From positions 638,501 to 702,500 of the forward strand of contig NC_060202.1 in the NCBI RefSeq assembly GCF_020623625.1: 64,000 bases of DNA, written 5' to 3'. The stretch's first letter is position 1, and each line of letters begins with the position of its first letter. This document shows positions 63,554-64,000 of the stretch, in pieces. The translations under genes were made by a program, and so were the position numbers. Below the pieces are notes generated by a model that saw nothing but the letters and a program-made list of their open reading frames with translations, had not been told where the DNA came from and did not search any database. Source of the stretch: Saccharomycodes ludwigii (Eukaryota > Ascomycota > Saccharomycetes > Saccharomycodales > Saccharomycodaceae).

Positions 63554-63762
63554 TGGCTGGCGGTTATACAATTCTAGGTAAACATATTCCTTCTCATCAA
63601 TTAGCTTTAACTACTTTTGGATTAGTTTCTCTATTGGTTATTCCAAACCCATTTAAATCAACTAAATTACCAGAACCATCCATTAATGCTTCCAATAAAG
63701 AAGAAGAAGCTTTTGTTAAGAGCTACATCAAGTCTAAAAACGAGGCTATCCAAAAGAAATAA
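63553..63762 (+). CDS. ATP19: ATP synthase subunit k
   Basis: Atp19 is a small Fo-associated subunit of the mitochondrial ATP synthase, linked to dimer formation. It has 69 residues (68 in S. cerevisiae). MAGGYTILGKHIPSHQLALT is followed by one membrane segment (about 16-31) and the conserved PNPFKS (32-37); the tail is charged. It has no cleavable presequence. It has no intron. Confidence 0.93.
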
Positions 63763-63837
63763 TACAGTATTAATTTGTCGTTACTACTAGTACTTTTATA
63801 TTTATTTAGAACAACACTTATATATAAACACATAAAC

Positions 63838-63874
<37 letters not shown>

Positions 63875-64000
63875 CGTATATATTGAATGGATGCTATAAT
63901 TTTTCTACTTTTTGAAGTGATGGAGCATATTTTTTTTTTTTTTTTTCTCTTTCTCTTGTTTAATTTAAACTAATATTATACATATACTATTCTTTCTAAA
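63763..64000. other. Right end of the window, no gene seen
   Basis: ATP19 3' spacer with a CA/TA repeat (63833-63876) and a T17 run. Nothing coding is seen. Confidence 0.6.

Overview
The window is a stretch of nuclear chromosome from a budding yeast of the Saccharomycetaceae/Saccharomycodaceae branch. Nearly every protein is a clear relative of a Saccharomyces cerevisiae protein. Bases are strongly A+T rich, with many long A or T runs (up to 41). Genes are compact, mostly intronless and use ordinary codons. Genes that S. cerevisiae carries on two duplicated tracks (chromosome II-left with IV-left, and IV-left with XV-left) are interleaved here in one line, so this lineage did not go through the whole-genome duplication. 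I infer Saccharomycodes or a near relative, but the window alone does not prove it.

Layout. Positions 1-3452 hold no gene. They contain a pile of at least five solo LTRs of a Ty5-like (Ty1/copia) retrotransposon in both orientations, one nested in another with both target duplications still readable. The first gene, ECM15 (3453-3977, with an intron), and RMD1 are the relatives of the S. cerevisiae genes that flank CEN2 and CEN4. The gene-free stretch is therefore at the expected place of the ancestral centromere. From 4.5 to 22 kb come the divergent histone pair HTB/HTA with five Spt10-type boxes, then RMD1, NHP10, UTP20, MCD1 (cohesin) and RPT2 (proteasome, with a perfect PACE box). Another LTR follows RPT2, where the conserved order breaks.

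From 23 to 33 kb lie two divergent MNN2/MNN5-type mannosyltransferases, a tRNA-Ala(UGC), the kinase gene YPK3 and CDS1. From 33.8 to 44 kb come PRP9, DBP10 (split by a one-base homopolymer shift), SLM3 and the sugar receptor gene GPR1. From 44.5 to 64 kb come MDM20, a third MNN2/5 paralogue, a GPD1/2 gene with two start codons, a 3.2 kb gene-free gap, MAM3, an RTK1/HRK1-type kinase, PRS5 and ATP19.

These are mostly housekeeping genes of unrelated pathways: chromatin, ribosome assembly, cohesion, the proteasome, cell-wall mannan, phospholipid synthesis, splicing, tRNA thiolation, N-terminal acetylation, glycerol synthesis and nucleotide synthesis. They are linked by inherited order, not by shared function. 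The main exceptions are the histone pair and the mannosyltransferase cluster.
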